Assembly: GCA_041596515.1 (NCBI GenBank)
Contig: JBFHIJ010000005.1
Coordinates: 70,426-134,425, forward strand
Reading direction: 5' to 3'
Length of the DNA: 64,000 nucleotides
Origin: JBFHIJ01 sp041596515
GTDB taxonomy: Bacteria; Bacteroidota; Ignavibacteria; Kapaibacteriales; UBA2268
The notes under the pieces are model-generated. The model searched no databases and was not told where the DNA came from. It saw nothing but the letters and a program-made list of their open reading frames with translations. The position numbers and the translations under genes are program-made. Below, in pieces: positions 1 to 9,364 of the stretch (its first letter is position 1; each line of letters starts with the position of its first letter).

Positions 1-22
1 TACTTCTAATCTTAAGTTGCAT
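1..22 (-). CDS. Possible 5' end of a gene leaving the left edge
   Basis: Read on the minus strand, an ATG at 22-20 opens a frame MQLKIRS that runs off the window. An AGAGG ribosome-binding site lies seven bases upstream of it. Only seven codons are visible, so no product can be suggested. The gene would follow purC in the same direction. Neighbouring sequence to the left would settle whether it is real. Confidence 0.35.
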
Positions 23-261
23 GATAGTTCCTCTTTATTAATATACTGTGTGATACTATTTTAAATTTGCTTGGCAATATAAAGATATATATGTAAATAG
101 TGGGCTATATTAAGATATATTAGGTATAAATATATTCAATATTATACCTATAATCATATAGATAGAATAACAACGGAAAAAGTTTTAGAGTGAAGTATAT
201 TATAAACCCGGATCCTTAATCCCAAAAATGTCATTTGAAAAGATGAAATAGCTCTAAAGCC

Positions 262-298
262 ATTGAATGGCAAGGGGTTCAATCCCTTGCCATTCAAT
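262..298. terminator. Perfect 15-bp hairpin between purC and the left-edge gene
   Basis: Bases 262-276 pair perfectly with 284-298 around a seven-base loop (GTTCAAT). The hairpin lies 43 bases beyond the purC stop. In the purC direction no U-tract follows. In the plus direction a run of eight T begins about ten bases later (309-316). It may end or attenuate purC transcription. The loop resembles a tRNA T-loop, but no tRNA surrounds it. The rest of 23-340 shows no gene. Confidence 0.5.
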
Positions 299-340
299 AA
301 TGTTAATGCTTTTTTTTCTTTTCAAATTGCAGATCTCGGT

Positions 341-1219
341 TTATCCTACTATCATGTCATAGGCGAGTTTATATTTTGATAGTGCTTTGTCTATTATTTC
401 TTTAGGAAGCTTAGGTGCAGGTGGTTGCTTGTCCCAAGTTAAAGTTTCGAGATAGTCACGCAGAACCTGTTTGTCGAAATTAACAACTTCTCTGCCCGGA
501 GCCCATTCTGATTTAAGCCAAAATCTGGAAGAATCAGGCGTAAGAGCTTCATCTATCAAAATCAAAGTTCCGTCGTCTAAAGTGCCAAATTCAAACTTAG
601 TGTCACAAAGGATAATACCTTTACTATCCAAATACTCTGCTCCAAAGTTATAAAGTGCAATAGAAATATCTCTTAGTTTAGAAGCTGTTTCCATTCCTAG
701 TATTTCCGCACACTGATCAAAATTTATATTTTCGTCGTGTCCTTCATCTGCTTTAGTTGCAGGAGTGAAGATTGGTTCGGGTAATTTGTCGTATTTCTGC
801 AAACCTTCAGGTAGTTTGATTCCGGTGATTTTGCCGGTTTCCTGATATTCTTTCCAGCCGGAACCGGCAATATATCCTCTGACTACAAATTCGACAGGCA
901 GGGGGGTGGCTTTTTTTACGAGCATAGAGCGCCCTTCAAGCTCATCAGCGTATTTTTTACATACTTCAGGATAGTTATTTACATTATCAGATATAAAGTG
1001 ATTAGGTATGATATCTGTTGTTATTTCAAACCAGAATTTGGAAATAGAAGAAAGCAATGCACCTTTGCCGGGTACAGGTTCGTTCATGATTACATCAAAC
1101 GCAGAAATTCTGTCAGAAGCTACAAAAAGAATATAATCTTCGACTTCGTACACTTCTCTGACTTTGCCTTTTCTAAGAAGTTTTATATCAGGAAAGTTTG
1201 TTTCAAAAACAGTTTTCAT
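341..1219 (-). CDS. purC: Phosphoribosylaminoimidazole-succinocarboxamide synthase
   Basis: This is SAICAR synthetase, a cytosolic enzyme of de novo purine synthesis that joins CAIR and aspartate using ATP. The 292 residues carry the family hallmarks in order: GKVREVYEV near the N-terminus, SDRISAFDV, VRGYIAGSGWKEY, GHDENI, DTKFEFG and DEALTPDSSRFW. The length matches the longer (about 300-residue) class rather than the 240-residue E. coli type. The ATG at 1219 is the only sensible start. No other pur gene is next to it. A plausible TAAATTTA -7 element lies within about 60 bases upstream, which is inference. Confidence 0.96.
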   Translation of the reverse strand: MKTVFETNFPDIKLLRKGKVREVYEVEDYILFVASDRISAFDVIMNEPVPGKGALLSSISKFWFEITTDIIPNHFISDNVNNYPEVCKKYADELEGRSMLVKKATPLPVEFVVRGYIAGSGWKEYQETGKITGIKLPEGLQKYDKLPEPIFTPATKADEGHDENINFDQCAEILGMETASKLRDISIALYNFGAEYLDSKGIILCDTKFEFGTLDDGTLILIDEALTPDSSRFWLKSEWAPGREVVNFDKQVLRDYLETLTWDKQPPAPKLPKEIIDKALSKYKLAYDMIVG

Positions 1220-1543
1220 ATCAATATCTTCAAAATTGTACTTGTATATTGAGCTAAATTTACAAAAAACAAACAGGATAAACTAAAACTATGTAAAAAA
1301 ACATAGGAAAACATCAAACAGGTTAAATATTTTTTACACTTGTAATGGCTATGAATATCAATGAGATACGAGGTATGCGTAAAAAATATTTGTCATTATT
1401 TTGGTTATTACCTTTTCATTATATATATTGTGTGGAATATTTTCAACAGTATAGGTGGAAAGTCTATGCTTGGTATTGAGAATATTTAGCTCTGATTTGT
1501 TGATAAGAGCGATGATATTATTAAAAACATAGCAGAGGTTCAA
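1220..1543. other. Gene-free divergent intergenic region
   Basis: This AT-rich spacer lies between purC (minus) and the LysE-type gene (plus) and must hold both promoters. A 61-codon minus-strand frame here has low-complexity AT-driven composition and no recognisable domain, so I do not call it. No hairpin or repeat stands out. Confidence 0.6.
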
Positions 1544-2278
1544 TTGATTTTAGCCATATTAGCCGGATTTTTAACAGGTTTCTTTTTGGCGATGCCGCCG
1601 GGGCCGGTTGGAGTAATGGCAATAAATATGGGGGTCAATAAAGGCAGCAAAGCCGGGACTCAATTAGCTTTAGGCACCGGATTTATGGATTTCATATTCT
1701 GTGTCTTAGCTATGTCTATGGCTACAGCAGTGCAAGCCGCATTGGGGGGATTTACCGATGACTATCCGCACTTATACTTGATTATCCAGATAGCTATTAT
1801 AATTGCTTTATTTATTTACGGCATTTTTAATGTCAGAAATAAAAACACCCAAGACGCTGAGGTTTTGCAAAACCCCGCTGAGTTCTCCAACTCAAAACTT
1901 ATTCAATACCTTAAAAACAAAGGTCCGTTCTTGTTAGGTATTGCCATAGCACTTACTAATATTCCAAATCCTACATTTTTACCATCACTTACCTTTATTG
2001 TGTCTGCAGTCAAATCTTATGCCGGCAGCCACGGAGTGTATGAAGTAAATGCTCTTAGCAGTTTACTGTTTTCTGTTGGTTTTGGTATTGGTAATTTTAC
2101 TTGGCTTTATACTTTGGTCAAACTTATCATTCGATATAAAGATAGAATGTCTCCTAAGTTATTAGGTAAGATGAGGCAATTTACAGGATTTACTTTTATT
2201 GGCTTTGGTACCATTTTAGGATATAAATTCTTTGCTCAAAAAGGAGCGGAAGTTTTAAGATTACTGTTTGCTTTGTAA
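1544..2278 (+). CDS. LysE/RhtB-family translocator
   Basis: This is an inner-membrane protein of 244 residues, almost certainly an amino-acid or metabolite exporter of the LysE/RhtB superfamily. The N-terminus reads GFFLAMPPGPVGVMAI, the typical first helix with its PPGP motif. About six hydrophobic segments follow, split by a polar loop near residues 100-120. The start is TTG at 1544, six bases after an AGAGG ribosome-binding site. The substrate cannot be read from sequence. A strong hairpin follows the gene, so it is probably transcribed alone. Confidence 0.85.
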   Translation: MILAILAGFLTGFFLAMPPGPVGVMAINMGVNKGSKAGTQLALGTGFMDFIFCVLAMSMATAVQAALGGFTDDYPHLYLIIQIAIIIALFIYGIFNVRNKNTQDAEVLQNPAEFSNSKLIQYLKNKGPFLLGIAIALTNIPNPTFLPSLTFIVSAVKSYAGSHGVYEVNALSSLLFSVGFGIGNFTWLYTLVKLIIRYKDRMSPKLLGKMRQFTGFTFIGFGTILGYKFFAQKGAEVLRLLFAL

Positions 2279-2308
2279 AGTAAATTACAATAGACTTTTG
2301 ATATTTTT

Positions 2309-2382
2309 TACTCTGATAGAACAATATTTATACAACAAAATCGGCTATTTAGCGTGTTGTTCTATCAGAGTATTTTATTTTT
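2309..2382 (+). terminator. Terminator-like hairpin between the LysE-type gene and nuoA
   Basis: A perfect 16-bp inverted repeat (2309-2324 with 2357-2372) encloses a 32-base loop and is followed by the T-rich run TTTTATTTTT. It separates the exporter from nuoA. The long loop is unusual for a simple terminator, so another regulatory role for the nuoA leader is possible. Confidence 0.6.
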
Positions 2383-2394
2383 AGAGAAAGTATT

Positions 2395-2751
2395 ATGTTA
2401 GGCGAATATTTACCATTACTTATCATGATGATAGTAGGCTTTGCTGTTGCCGGCATTTTTCTGCTTTTTTCCGAATGGTTGGGAGCTAGGAGAGGCACGC
2501 CGGGCAAAGTAACTACTTATGAAAGCGGTATGGAACCGGTAGGTACAGCAAGAGATAGATTCTCTGTGAAGTTCTACATGGTTGCTGTATCATTTATTGT
2601 GTTTGACATCGAAGTAGTCTTTATGTATCCATGGGCAGTGACTCTTGGAGAAATGGGGCTTACTGCATTTTGGGCAATGACCACTTTTATTGTTATCTTA
2701 TTTTTAGGATATTTTTGGGAATTGAAGAAAGGAGGCTTGGATTGGGACTAA
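2395..2751 (+). CDS. nuoA: NADH-quinone oxidoreductase subunit A
   Basis: This is a small membrane-arm subunit of respiratory complex I (118 residues, normal length). It has three hydrophobic segments at about residues 8-28, 60-80 and 88-110, and the family signatures YESGMEP and FIVFDIEVVFMYPWAV. The latter holds the conserved acidic residues of the quinone/proton linkage region. The last ten bases overlap nuoB, which starts inside it, so the two are translationally coupled. No nuoCD or later complex I genes follow. Confidence 0.96.
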   Translation: MLGEYLPLLIMMIVGFAVAGIFLLFSEWLGARRGTPGKVTTYESGMEPVGTARDRFSVKFYMVAVSFIVFDIEVVFMYPWAVTLGEMGLTAFWAMTTFIVILFLGYFWELKKGGLDWD

Positions 2752-3308
2752 ATGAAACTTTGGAAAGAGACGGATTCCTAACGACTTCATTCTCGCAGGT
2801 GCTTAAGTGGGCTCAAAAGAACTCAGCATGGCCAATGCCTTTAGGTATTTCATGCTGCGGTATCGAGATGATGGCTTTTGCCTCTTCAAGATTTGACGTA
2901 GCAAGATTTGGTTCAGAGGTTTTCCGTATGACGCCTCGCCAGTCAGATTTTCTGATTGTAGCCGGCACGGTTACTTATAAAATGGCTTGGGTAGTTAGGA
3001 AAATTTATGACCAGATGCCGGATCCTAAATGGGTAATGTCTATGGGCGTATGTGCATCTTCAGGCGGTATGTTCAGAAGCTATCCTGTAGTGCAGGGTAT
3101 AGATGAATTTTTACCTGTCGACGTTTATGTGGCAGGTTGTCCTCCAAGACCGGAAGCAGTGATCAAAGGTCTTATGACTATTCAGGATAAAATCCAGAAA
3201 GTCCACAGACCTGACATAGCTAACTTTGGTAAAGATGTTTCAAAAATGCCTCTGCCAAACAAGCAGGCAGAGTATTTTGAATCAGAAAATAATAAGATTA
3301 TTATATAG
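2742..3308 (+). CDS. nuoB: NADH-quinone oxidoreductase subunit B (N2 cluster)
   Basis: This is the peripheral-arm subunit that holds the terminal 4Fe-4S cluster N2, which passes electrons to quinone. I place the start at TTG 2742 (MGLNETLERDGF), six bases after a full AAAGGAGG site at 2728-2735. The longer frame from 2631 merely reads through nuoA. The resulting 188 residues match the family. Expected cluster ligands are C38 and C39 (SCCGIEM), C104 (GVCASSGGM) and C133 (AGCPPRPEA). It overlaps nuoA by ten bases and is closed by a terminator. Confidence 0.96.
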   Translation: MGLNETLERDGFLTTSFSQVLKWAQKNSAWPMPLGISCCGIEMMAFASSRFDVARFGSEVFRMTPRQSDFLIVAGTVTYKMAWVVRKIYDQMPDPKWVMSMGVCASSGGMFRSYPVVQGIDEFLPVDVYVAGCPPRPEAVIKGLMTIQDKIQKVHRPDIANFGKDVSKMPLPNKQAEYFESENNKIII

Positions 3309-3334
3309 TCAATATAGAACTGAAAATAATAGTT

Positions 3335-3370
3335 AAAGCTCCCGTATTTTATAATACCGGAGCTTTTTTT
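3335..3370 (+). terminator. Rho-independent terminator after nuoB
   Basis: The stem AAAGCTCCCGTAT pairs with ATACCGGAGCTTT with one C-C mismatch, followed by a run of eight T. It marks the end of the nuoAB unit. Its stem is nearly the same as that of the terminator after the YchF-like gene at 61230. Confidence 0.9.
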
Positions 3371-3602
3371 TATTGATATTTTTAATAAATATCTATGATT
3401 GAGTCCACTATTTCCAATTGTAATGTCCTTTATTGAACATATACTGTAACGTAACCGAACACTTCTTGCTCTAATTAATTTTGTATATTTAGACGTAGAA
3501 ACAATGTAAGTTTTTATATATCAGCTATGTATCCATTGTATAGAGATCTCATATATAATATTGGTACGTTATTGGGAATAGGTTAAATAGAGGATTTGAA
3601 AA

Positions 3603-3870
3603 AACTACCCGATTTATTCGGGCAATAGCTTGAAGCAGGGGTGCAAAATTCGGGTAGTTCTTCATAATTCCTCAGAGTCTTATTTGGTCAGTAAGGCTAT
3701 GAGCTTAGCTCAGACAACTAATGGAAAATCATCAAAATTGCAACTTAAATTTTCTGCTCGGCGACTTTCATCCCCGGCTTATAGGAAGTCAAATCCGGGC
3801 AGAAAATTAAATCAAAAATTCCCCGGAAAAAGCAACTGCTCGGATCTTGACAAACAAGCCCCGGGCAGTT
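3603..3870. repeat. Cluster of three related inverted repeats
   Basis: Three hairpins follow each other: 3603-3612 with 3650-3659, 3748-3761 with 3795-3808, and 3834-3843 with 3861-3870. Two of them share the arms CTGCTCGG and CCGGGCAG (one G-U pair each); the first uses CTACCCGA and TCGGGTAG. A nested CCCGA/TCGGG pair inside the first allows an alternative fold. A 101-codon plus-strand frame crosses all three and looks non-coding. The cluster lies about 190-260 bases before the alaS promoter. Function unknown; structured RNA or terminator remnants are possible. Confidence 0.5.
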
Positions 3871-4056
3871 CTATTTTTATCACGACAAATCTGATATACA
3901 TTATAGACTCTTATAAATCAGGAAAACTCAGCTGAAAAAACTATAACTCCTTAGCTAATTTTGTTACAATATGTACCAATAATCTGTCAAACAATCACTT
4001 CTGCTTGGCACGAAATATTATGCTGATATTACTTCAACTTCTTATCCCATTTTCCA

Positions 4057-4087
4057 TTGTTTATATTCATATATAGTGGTAAATTAG
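4057..4087 (+). promoter_or_regulatory. Probable alaS promoter, Bacteroidota type
   Basis: TTG at 4057-4059, a 20-base spacer and TAAATTAG at 4080-4087 approximate the Bacteroidota consensus TTG-N19/20-TAnnTTTG. It lies 40 bases before the alaS ATG. The call is by pattern only. Confidence 0.4.
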
Positions 4088-4127
4088 CATATTGGAATTA
4101 AACTAATTATCATTATGGAATATTGAA

Positions 4128-6659
4128 ATGACAGCTAAAGAGATAAGACAGTCCTTCCTTGACTTTTTTAAAGGGAAAGAGCATTCTATAGTGCCTTCTG
4201 CTCCAGTAGTGCCTCATGGCGACCCTACTTTGCTTTTTACTAATGCAGGTATGAATCAGTTTAAAGACGTATTTTTGGGGCAGGGTAAAAGAGATTTTAA
4301 CCGTGCTGCTGATACTCAAAAATGTATACGTGTAAGCGGAAAGCATAATGACCTCGAAGAAGTTGGTGTGGACACATACCACCATACTTTCTTTGAGATG
4401 CTCGGCAACTGGAGCTTTGGCGATTATTATAAAAAAGAAGCTATTGACTGGGCGTGGGAGCTACTTACGGAAGTGTGGAAGTTACCAACGGACAGACTTT
4501 ATGCCACTGTGTTCGAGTCAGATGACGAAGCTTTAGAGCTTTGGAAACAATATCTACCGGAAAGTCAAATCCAACGCCATGGCGCTAAAGATAACTTCTG
4601 GGAAATGGGAGAAACCGGGCCTTGCGGACCTTGCTCTGAGATTCACTATGATATGACTAAAGACAAATCAGGTGCTAAACTTGTAAATATGGACAGCCCT
4701 GAAGTTATTGAAATATGGAATCTTGTATTTATACAATACAACAGAAAAGCGGACGGCACATTAGAAAATCTTTCTGCAACTCACGTTGATACAGGTATGG
4801 GCTTTGAAAGAATATGTGCTGTGATGCAAGGTAAAACCTCAAATTACGACACAGATGTTTTTATGCCAATTTTGAGAAATATTGAAGAGTTGAGCGGCAA
4901 AAAATACAACCCTGAGCTTACTGATAAAACAGGTATTGCTATGCGTGTAATCGCTGACCACGTTCGTACTTTGACTTTTGCTATTGCCGATGGTGCAATC
5001 CCCGGCAATGAAGGTAGATCTTATGTACTTCGCAGGATTTTGCGCCGAGGATGCAGGTTTGCCAGAACTCTTGGTTTCAGAGAGCCAATGATGTTTAAAC
5101 TAGTTCCTACTTTGGTAGAATCTATGGGTGAGCAGTTCCCTGAAATAATGAGACAGCAGACTACTGTAGAAAAAATTATCAAAGGTGAGGAAGAATCTTT
5201 CTTGCAGACTTTGGACAGAGGGATAGAAAAATTTGAAGAAATGACTACTGACTTAAAAGATAATACGCTTGACGGTGCAGATGCTTTTATGCTATACGAT
5301 ACTTTTGGCTTCCCGCTTGACCTGACTGAACTTATGGCTCGCGAAGCAGGATATAAAGTTGACATTGAGGGCTTTAATGCAAACATGAAAGAGCAGAAAG
5401 AACGCTCTCGTGCTGCCAGAAAAGTGACTTCGCAAGAAGCAGAAATACCGGAAGTAAGTGAAAAATCCACATTTATCGGATATGATACATTAGAAGCTGA
5501 AGCAAAAATACTTTGGATGAGTGATAATAAAGTTGTACTTGACAAAACACCGTTCTATGCAGAAAGTGGCGGGCAGATGTCAGATAATGGGACGCTTGTT
5601 ATCGCAGCTAATAAATATGATGTACTGGATGTAAAAAAAGTAGGCGACGCCATAGTTCATATATGCGATAGAGACCTTGAGTTACTCATCGGTGGTGCAG
5701 CTCTTGCCAAAGTAGATGAAAAACGCAGGCAGGCTATCAAACGCAATCACTCTGCCACACACATCTTACATGAAGCTCTTAGAACTATTCTTGGGAATCA
5801 TGTGCAGCAGGCGGGTTCTCTTGTTTCGCCTGATTATTTACGTTTTGATTTCAATCACTTTGAAAAAGTTACCAACGAGCAGCTCGAGCAAATAGAACTC
5901 CTTGCAAATGATAAGATTTTAGAAGCTCACAGAGTAAATATTGAAGAAAAATCTATCGAAGATGCTCAAAAGAACGATAAAATCAAAATGTTCTTTGGTG
6001 ATAAGTATGGTTCTACGGTTCGCGTAGTAACAATGGATCCAAGCTACTCTATGGAGCTTTGCGGTGGTACTCACGTTAGCAACACAGCGGAAATCGGCTT
6101 GGTCAAGATTACTTCTGAATCCTCAATTGCTGCAGGCGTGAGGCGCTTGGAAGCAGTAACAGGTAAAGGAGTTGAACTTTACATAGCTGAACAAAATGCC
6201 AAAATGAAAGATAAAGATGCTACTATTGCTGAATTGCATCACAAAATAAAACAGATGGAAAAAGAAATGTCTGAGCTAAAAGTGCAAGGCATGGCTTCAC
6301 TTGTACCCGATATGATAGCAAATGCTGAGCTTGTAGGCGAAATCAGGGTTATTGCCAAAGAGGTTGAAGCTGAAGATATGGATCAGCTTCGTGACCTTGG
6401 TGAAGAGCTTAGGAACAGCTTTGCGAAGCAGGGAATTGGTCTTCTTGCTCGCATAGATGGCGATAAAGTACAGCTTGTGTGCGTTGTTACTGATGACCTT
6501 GTCAAGTCTCACCCAGCCGGCAAATTAGTTGGCGCAGCTGCTAAAGCACTGGGCGGTGGCGGTGGCGGTAAGCCACACATGGCAACTGCAGGAGGTCGCG
6601 ACCTAACAAAACTGCCTGAGTTATTGGCAAGCTTTGCAGAAATGGTAAAAAACAGATAG
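4128..6659 (+). CDS. alaS: Alanine--tRNA ligase
   Basis: This cytosolic class II synthetase charges tRNA-Ala. Its 843 residues contain, in order, the catalytic domain (opening with RQSFLDFFKGKEHSIVPS), the tRNA-recognition region, and the editing domain. The editing site's metal ligands are H541 and H545 (HSATH) and C645 and H649 (CGGTH). A coiled segment and the glycine-rich C-Ala domain (GGGGGGKPHMATAGG) follow. All parts are present, so mischarged Ser/Gly-tRNA should be edited. A hairpin terminator follows, so it appears monocistronic. Confidence 0.98.
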   Translation: MTAKEIRQSFLDFFKGKEHSIVPSAPVVPHGDPTLLFTNAGMNQFKDVFLGQGKRDFNRAADTQKCIRVSGKHNDLEEVGVDTYHHTFFEMLGNWSFGDYYKKEAIDWAWELLTEVWKLPTDRLYATVFESDDEALELWKQYLPESQIQRHGAKDNFWEMGETGPCGPCSEIHYDMTKDKSGAKLVNMDSPEVIEIWNLVFIQYNRKADGTLENLSATHVDTGMGFERICAVMQGKTSNYDTDVFMPILRNIEELSGKKYNPELTDKTGIAMRVIADHVRTLTFAIADGAIPGNEGRSYVLRRILRRGCRFARTLGFREPMMFKLVPTLVESMGEQFPEIMRQQTTVEKIIKGEEESFLQTLDRGIEKFEEMTTDLKDNTLDGADAFMLYDTFGFPLDLTELMAREAGYKVDIEGFNANMKEQKERSRAARKVTSQEAEIPEVSEKSTFIGYDTLEAEAKILWMSDNKVVLDKTPFYAESGGQMSDNGTLVIAANKYDVLDVKKVGDAIVHICDRDLELLIGGAALAKVDEKRRQAIKRNHSATHILHEALRTILGNHVQQAGSLVSPDYLRFDFNHFEKVTNEQLEQIELLANDKILEAHRVNIEEKSIEDAQKNDKIKMFFGDKYGSTVRVVTMDPSYSMELCGGTHVSNTAEIGLVKITSESSIAAGVRRLEAVTGKGVELYIAEQNAKMKDKDATIAELHHKIKQMEKEMSELKVQGMASLVPDMIANAELVGEIRVIAKEVEAEDMDQLRDLGEELRNSFAKQGIGLLARIDGDKVQLVCVVTDDLVKSHPAGKLVGAAAKALGGGGGGKPHMATAGGRDLTKLPELLASFAEMVKNR

Positions 6660-6707
6660 AAATACAGATGGAAAATTAAATCATATCTATTGATTTATAG
6701 TTTAAGT

Positions 6708-6738
6708 GGGCATATCTAAAAAAGGATGTGCCCTTTTT
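6708..6738 (+). terminator. Terminator after alaS
   Basis: GGGCATATCT (6708-6717) pairs, with G-U pairs, to GGATGTGCCC (6724-6733) and is followed by five T. Confidence 0.8.
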
Positions 6739-7270
6739 GCGCATTTACTTGGAACTCTATTCCAGATATGAGTTTATCACCCATTTTTAAGAGTATGTGC
6801 AAAACATAGTTGTTCCCTAATTTATCAATATATATTATCATAAGCAGTTTAAATTCTTGTTGCGAAAATTACGTTAATGCTTTTTGAACATGAGGTATCA
6901 ACGCTATGTCGTTTGGTGATAATGATGATGTTATAGATAGTTGTAAGGTAGTAGACGCAAAGCCTGGCCTCTATATCATTACTAACATCATATTATATTA
7001 GTTTTTTATTTGGCATAAACTTAGAGTTTGTATTAGGGATTTGGGGTAAAAATAAACTGCGCTTCAAAAATGGAAATAATACTTTCAGATGATAGAAAAT
7101 ATAGGTATAATGCAAGTGTCTAAGAACAACATAAGTGAATTATGCTTCACCTTTCAAATGGCAAATAAAGTATGTATATTCTATATCTTATTAAAATATA
7201 AATTGGTTTATTCCATCTCTAAAATTAATTATAGAAAGTAGAATGGTTTGATGTGATTAGGAGCGGTTAT
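6739..7270. other. Gene-free region before the TPR kinase
   Basis: This is about 530 bases of AT-rich sequence with no open frame worth calling. A short stretch at 6953-6968 (GACGCAAAGCC then GGCCT) resembles the 3' part of a c-di-GMP-I riboswitch, but the 5' half is missing. I see no other structure. Confidence 0.5.
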
Positions 7271-9211
7271 TTGAAAATACCATTTATCATGATGATTAGC
7301 ATCTTTACTATTTTAGTAACAAATTTGTTCTCGACAGACACATATAAATTAGATGCCCCTTCAAAAAGTGAGGAACTTGCTATTTCAAAAGTTGATAGCT
7401 TGAATCATATTTCATTTACTAAGAGATTTGTTGATTTTGATGCCAGCATTGATTATGCTAAACGAGCAAAATCAATAGCTGATTCTATTGGTTATATTAG
7501 TGGTCAAGCTTATGCTATAAAGAATATAGGTACTGTAAAGTGGAATAAAGGTGAGTTTGCAGAGGCAAAAGATTTATACTACAAAAGTTTGGTTTTATAT
7601 GAAGAGTTGCGTGATACAAGTGGCATAAGTAGATTATGGAATAACATAGGTCTCATCAGTATTACTCAAGATGAATATAATGTAGCTATAGAAAATCTCA
7701 AAAGCAGCATTCAGTTTAGCAAAATTGTAAGAGATACTGCAATGCTAAGCACAGCCTATTTAAATATTGGGATTTGCTATTACTATTTGAAGGAATACGA
7801 AGCTGCTATCTCCTACCATAAAAAAAGCATTTACTATTCACTCCAATCGAATGATATGTTAAGCCTTGCAAATAATTATAGTTTTCTGGGAGCAGAATAT
7901 ACTATATTGAAGCAATATAAACCGGCTTTGGAAAATCTTCTTAAATCACTTGACATATTTGAAAGAGAAGATGCTACGCGAGGTATGGCTCATGTTGATA
8001 ATCTTTTATCCGAATACTATCTGGCTACGAATGACTTTTCAAAAGCTATCAAATACGGAGAAAAGGCTCTTAAAATATCCGAAAATATACATTCATTAAT
8101 CAATTTATTTGAAGCAACAAACCACTTGAGCAAAGCCTGGGCAGAGCTGTCAGACTTTAAAAAGGCCTATGAATATCAAGGTTTAGCAGTGAAATATCAA
8201 AAAGAATTGATTGACGAAAAAAACAAACAAAGGATAGCTTATATTACAGCCGAATATAATTACGAAAAAGAATTGGATAAAATAGAAGTAGAAAAGCAAA
8301 TTACGTATGCAAAGCAGCAGAAGGATATTAGTGCACGTAATATGATAATCGGCATTATAAGTATTGTTGCATTCTTTCTTGCGATGTTTGCCATTTTTCT
8401 ATACAGATTGAATAGAAGCAGACAAAAGAAAAATCAATTATTAGTTTCTCAAAAAAGAAGTATAGACGAAAAAAATGTACAACTCGAAAAAATGAATACA
8501 GAACTAAATACGCTCAATAAAACCAAAGATAAATTCTTTTCTATTATCGCACATGACTTGAAAAATCCTATTTATAACCTCAATTCTATTGCACAGATTA
8601 TTTCTCAAGATTATGACACCATGGAAGATAAAGAAAAAATGGAATACATCTCCTTAATGGTGAACTCTTCGGAGCATGTATATTCTTTGCTTGAGAATTT
8701 GCTTACTTGGTCGCGTTCTCAGAGAGATAAAATTGACTTTATGCCTGCAGAGGGAAACTTAATCCAAATACTAACTACAACTATAAATGGAGCAAAACTT
8801 TCTGCTACAAATAAAAATATCAAAATCGGGGTTGATATCAAGCAGGATCATGCTATATTTTCAGATTTTAATATGCTCAATACCATAGTGAGGAATATAA
8901 TTTCAAATGCAATCAAATTTACTCCAAAAAATGGAAATATTGAAATAAGTTCGCATAAAAACAATCAATATGTGGAGCTATCTATCAAAGATTCAGGTGT
9001 TGGCATGACCAAAGAGAAAATTGAGACTCTCTTCGTTACAGGAGAAAATACTTCAACTCCCGGAACTGAAAATGAAAGTGGCACGGGGCTTGGTCTTATT
9101 ATCTGCAAAGAATTTGCTCTTAGAAATGGAGGCGACATAATCGTAAAAAGCCAAAAAGATATGGGAACTGAGTTTTTGGTTCTAATCCCCGACGCAAACC
9201 CAAATGCGTAA
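7271..9211 (+). CDS. Membrane histidine kinase with N-terminal TPR repeats
   Basis: This is a two-component sensor of 646 residues. I choose TTG at 7271, seven bases after AGGAG, over the GTG at 7253 that has no clear site. The order is: signal-anchor (about 1-21), five or more TPR repeats that should lie outside the membrane, one membrane span (about 358-378), a coiled linker, a HisKA domain with phospho-acceptor H428 in IIAHDLKNP, and an ATPase domain with NAIKFTP, DSGVGM and GTGLGL. No response regulator is adjacent, so the partner is encoded elsewhere. The ligand is unknown. Confidence 0.92.
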   Translation: MKIPFIMMISIFTILVTNLFSTDTYKLDAPSKSEELAISKVDSLNHISFTKRFVDFDASIDYAKRAKSIADSIGYISGQAYAIKNIGTVKWNKGEFAEAKDLYYKSLVLYEELRDTSGISRLWNNIGLISITQDEYNVAIENLKSSIQFSKIVRDTAMLSTAYLNIGICYYYLKEYEAAISYHKKSIYYSLQSNDMLSLANNYSFLGAEYTILKQYKPALENLLKSLDIFEREDATRGMAHVDNLLSEYYLATNDFSKAIKYGEKALKISENIHSLINLFEATNHLSKAWAELSDFKKAYEYQGLAVKYQKELIDEKNKQRIAYITAEYNYEKELDKIEVEKQITYAKQQKDISARNMIIGIISIVAFFLAMFAIFLYRLNRSRQKKNQLLVSQKRSIDEKNVQLEKMNTELNTLNKTKDKFFSIIAHDLKNPIYNLNSIAQIISQDYDTMEDKEKMEYISLMVNSSEHVYSLLENLLTWSRSQRDKIDFMPAEGNLIQILTTTINGAKLSATNKNIKIGVDIKQDHAIFSDFNMLNTIVRNIISNAIKFTPKNGNIEISSHKNNQYVELSIKDSGVGMTKEKIETLFVTGENTSTPGTENESGTGLGLIICKEFALRNGGDIIVKSQKDMGTEFLVLIPDANPNA

Positions 9212-9364
9212 AAACAAAACAGATAATAAAGCCCAAAATCCGGATATACTTTTAATCAATATATAATAAACAAGTTGCTAAGAATTATATATTAAATATT
9301 CCAAATATTTCTGAAGTTTGAGTACTATTACAATACTGAGCTTAAATTCTGCATCCTTCATTCC

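Noticed and set aside
269..292. tRNA T-arm-like GGTTCAATCCC before purC
   Set aside because: No acceptor, D or anticodon arm can be formed around it; it is the tip of a perfect 15-bp hairpin.
1358..1543. 61-codon minus-strand frame upstream of the LysE-type gene
   Set aside because: Low-complexity AT-driven composition in a promoter region, with no domain or ribosome-binding site.
3690..3810. tRNA D-arm-like TAGCTCAG upstream of alaS
   Set aside because: No matching T-arm (GTTCRA), anticodon arm or acceptor stem is found at tRNA distances.
3630..3935. 101-codon plus-strand frame between nuoB and alaS
   Set aside because: It runs through three inverted repeats, has no ribosome-binding site or recognisable domain, and its composition reflects the repeats.
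6940..6970. Possible c-di-GMP-I (GEMM) riboswitch, from GACGCAAAGCC followed by GGCCT
   Set aside because: The required 5' half (GGCAAACC and a GAAA tetraloop hairpin) is absent upstream, and the downstream helix is not seen. A similar GACGCAAAA at 28453 is also isolated. Chance similarity is likely.
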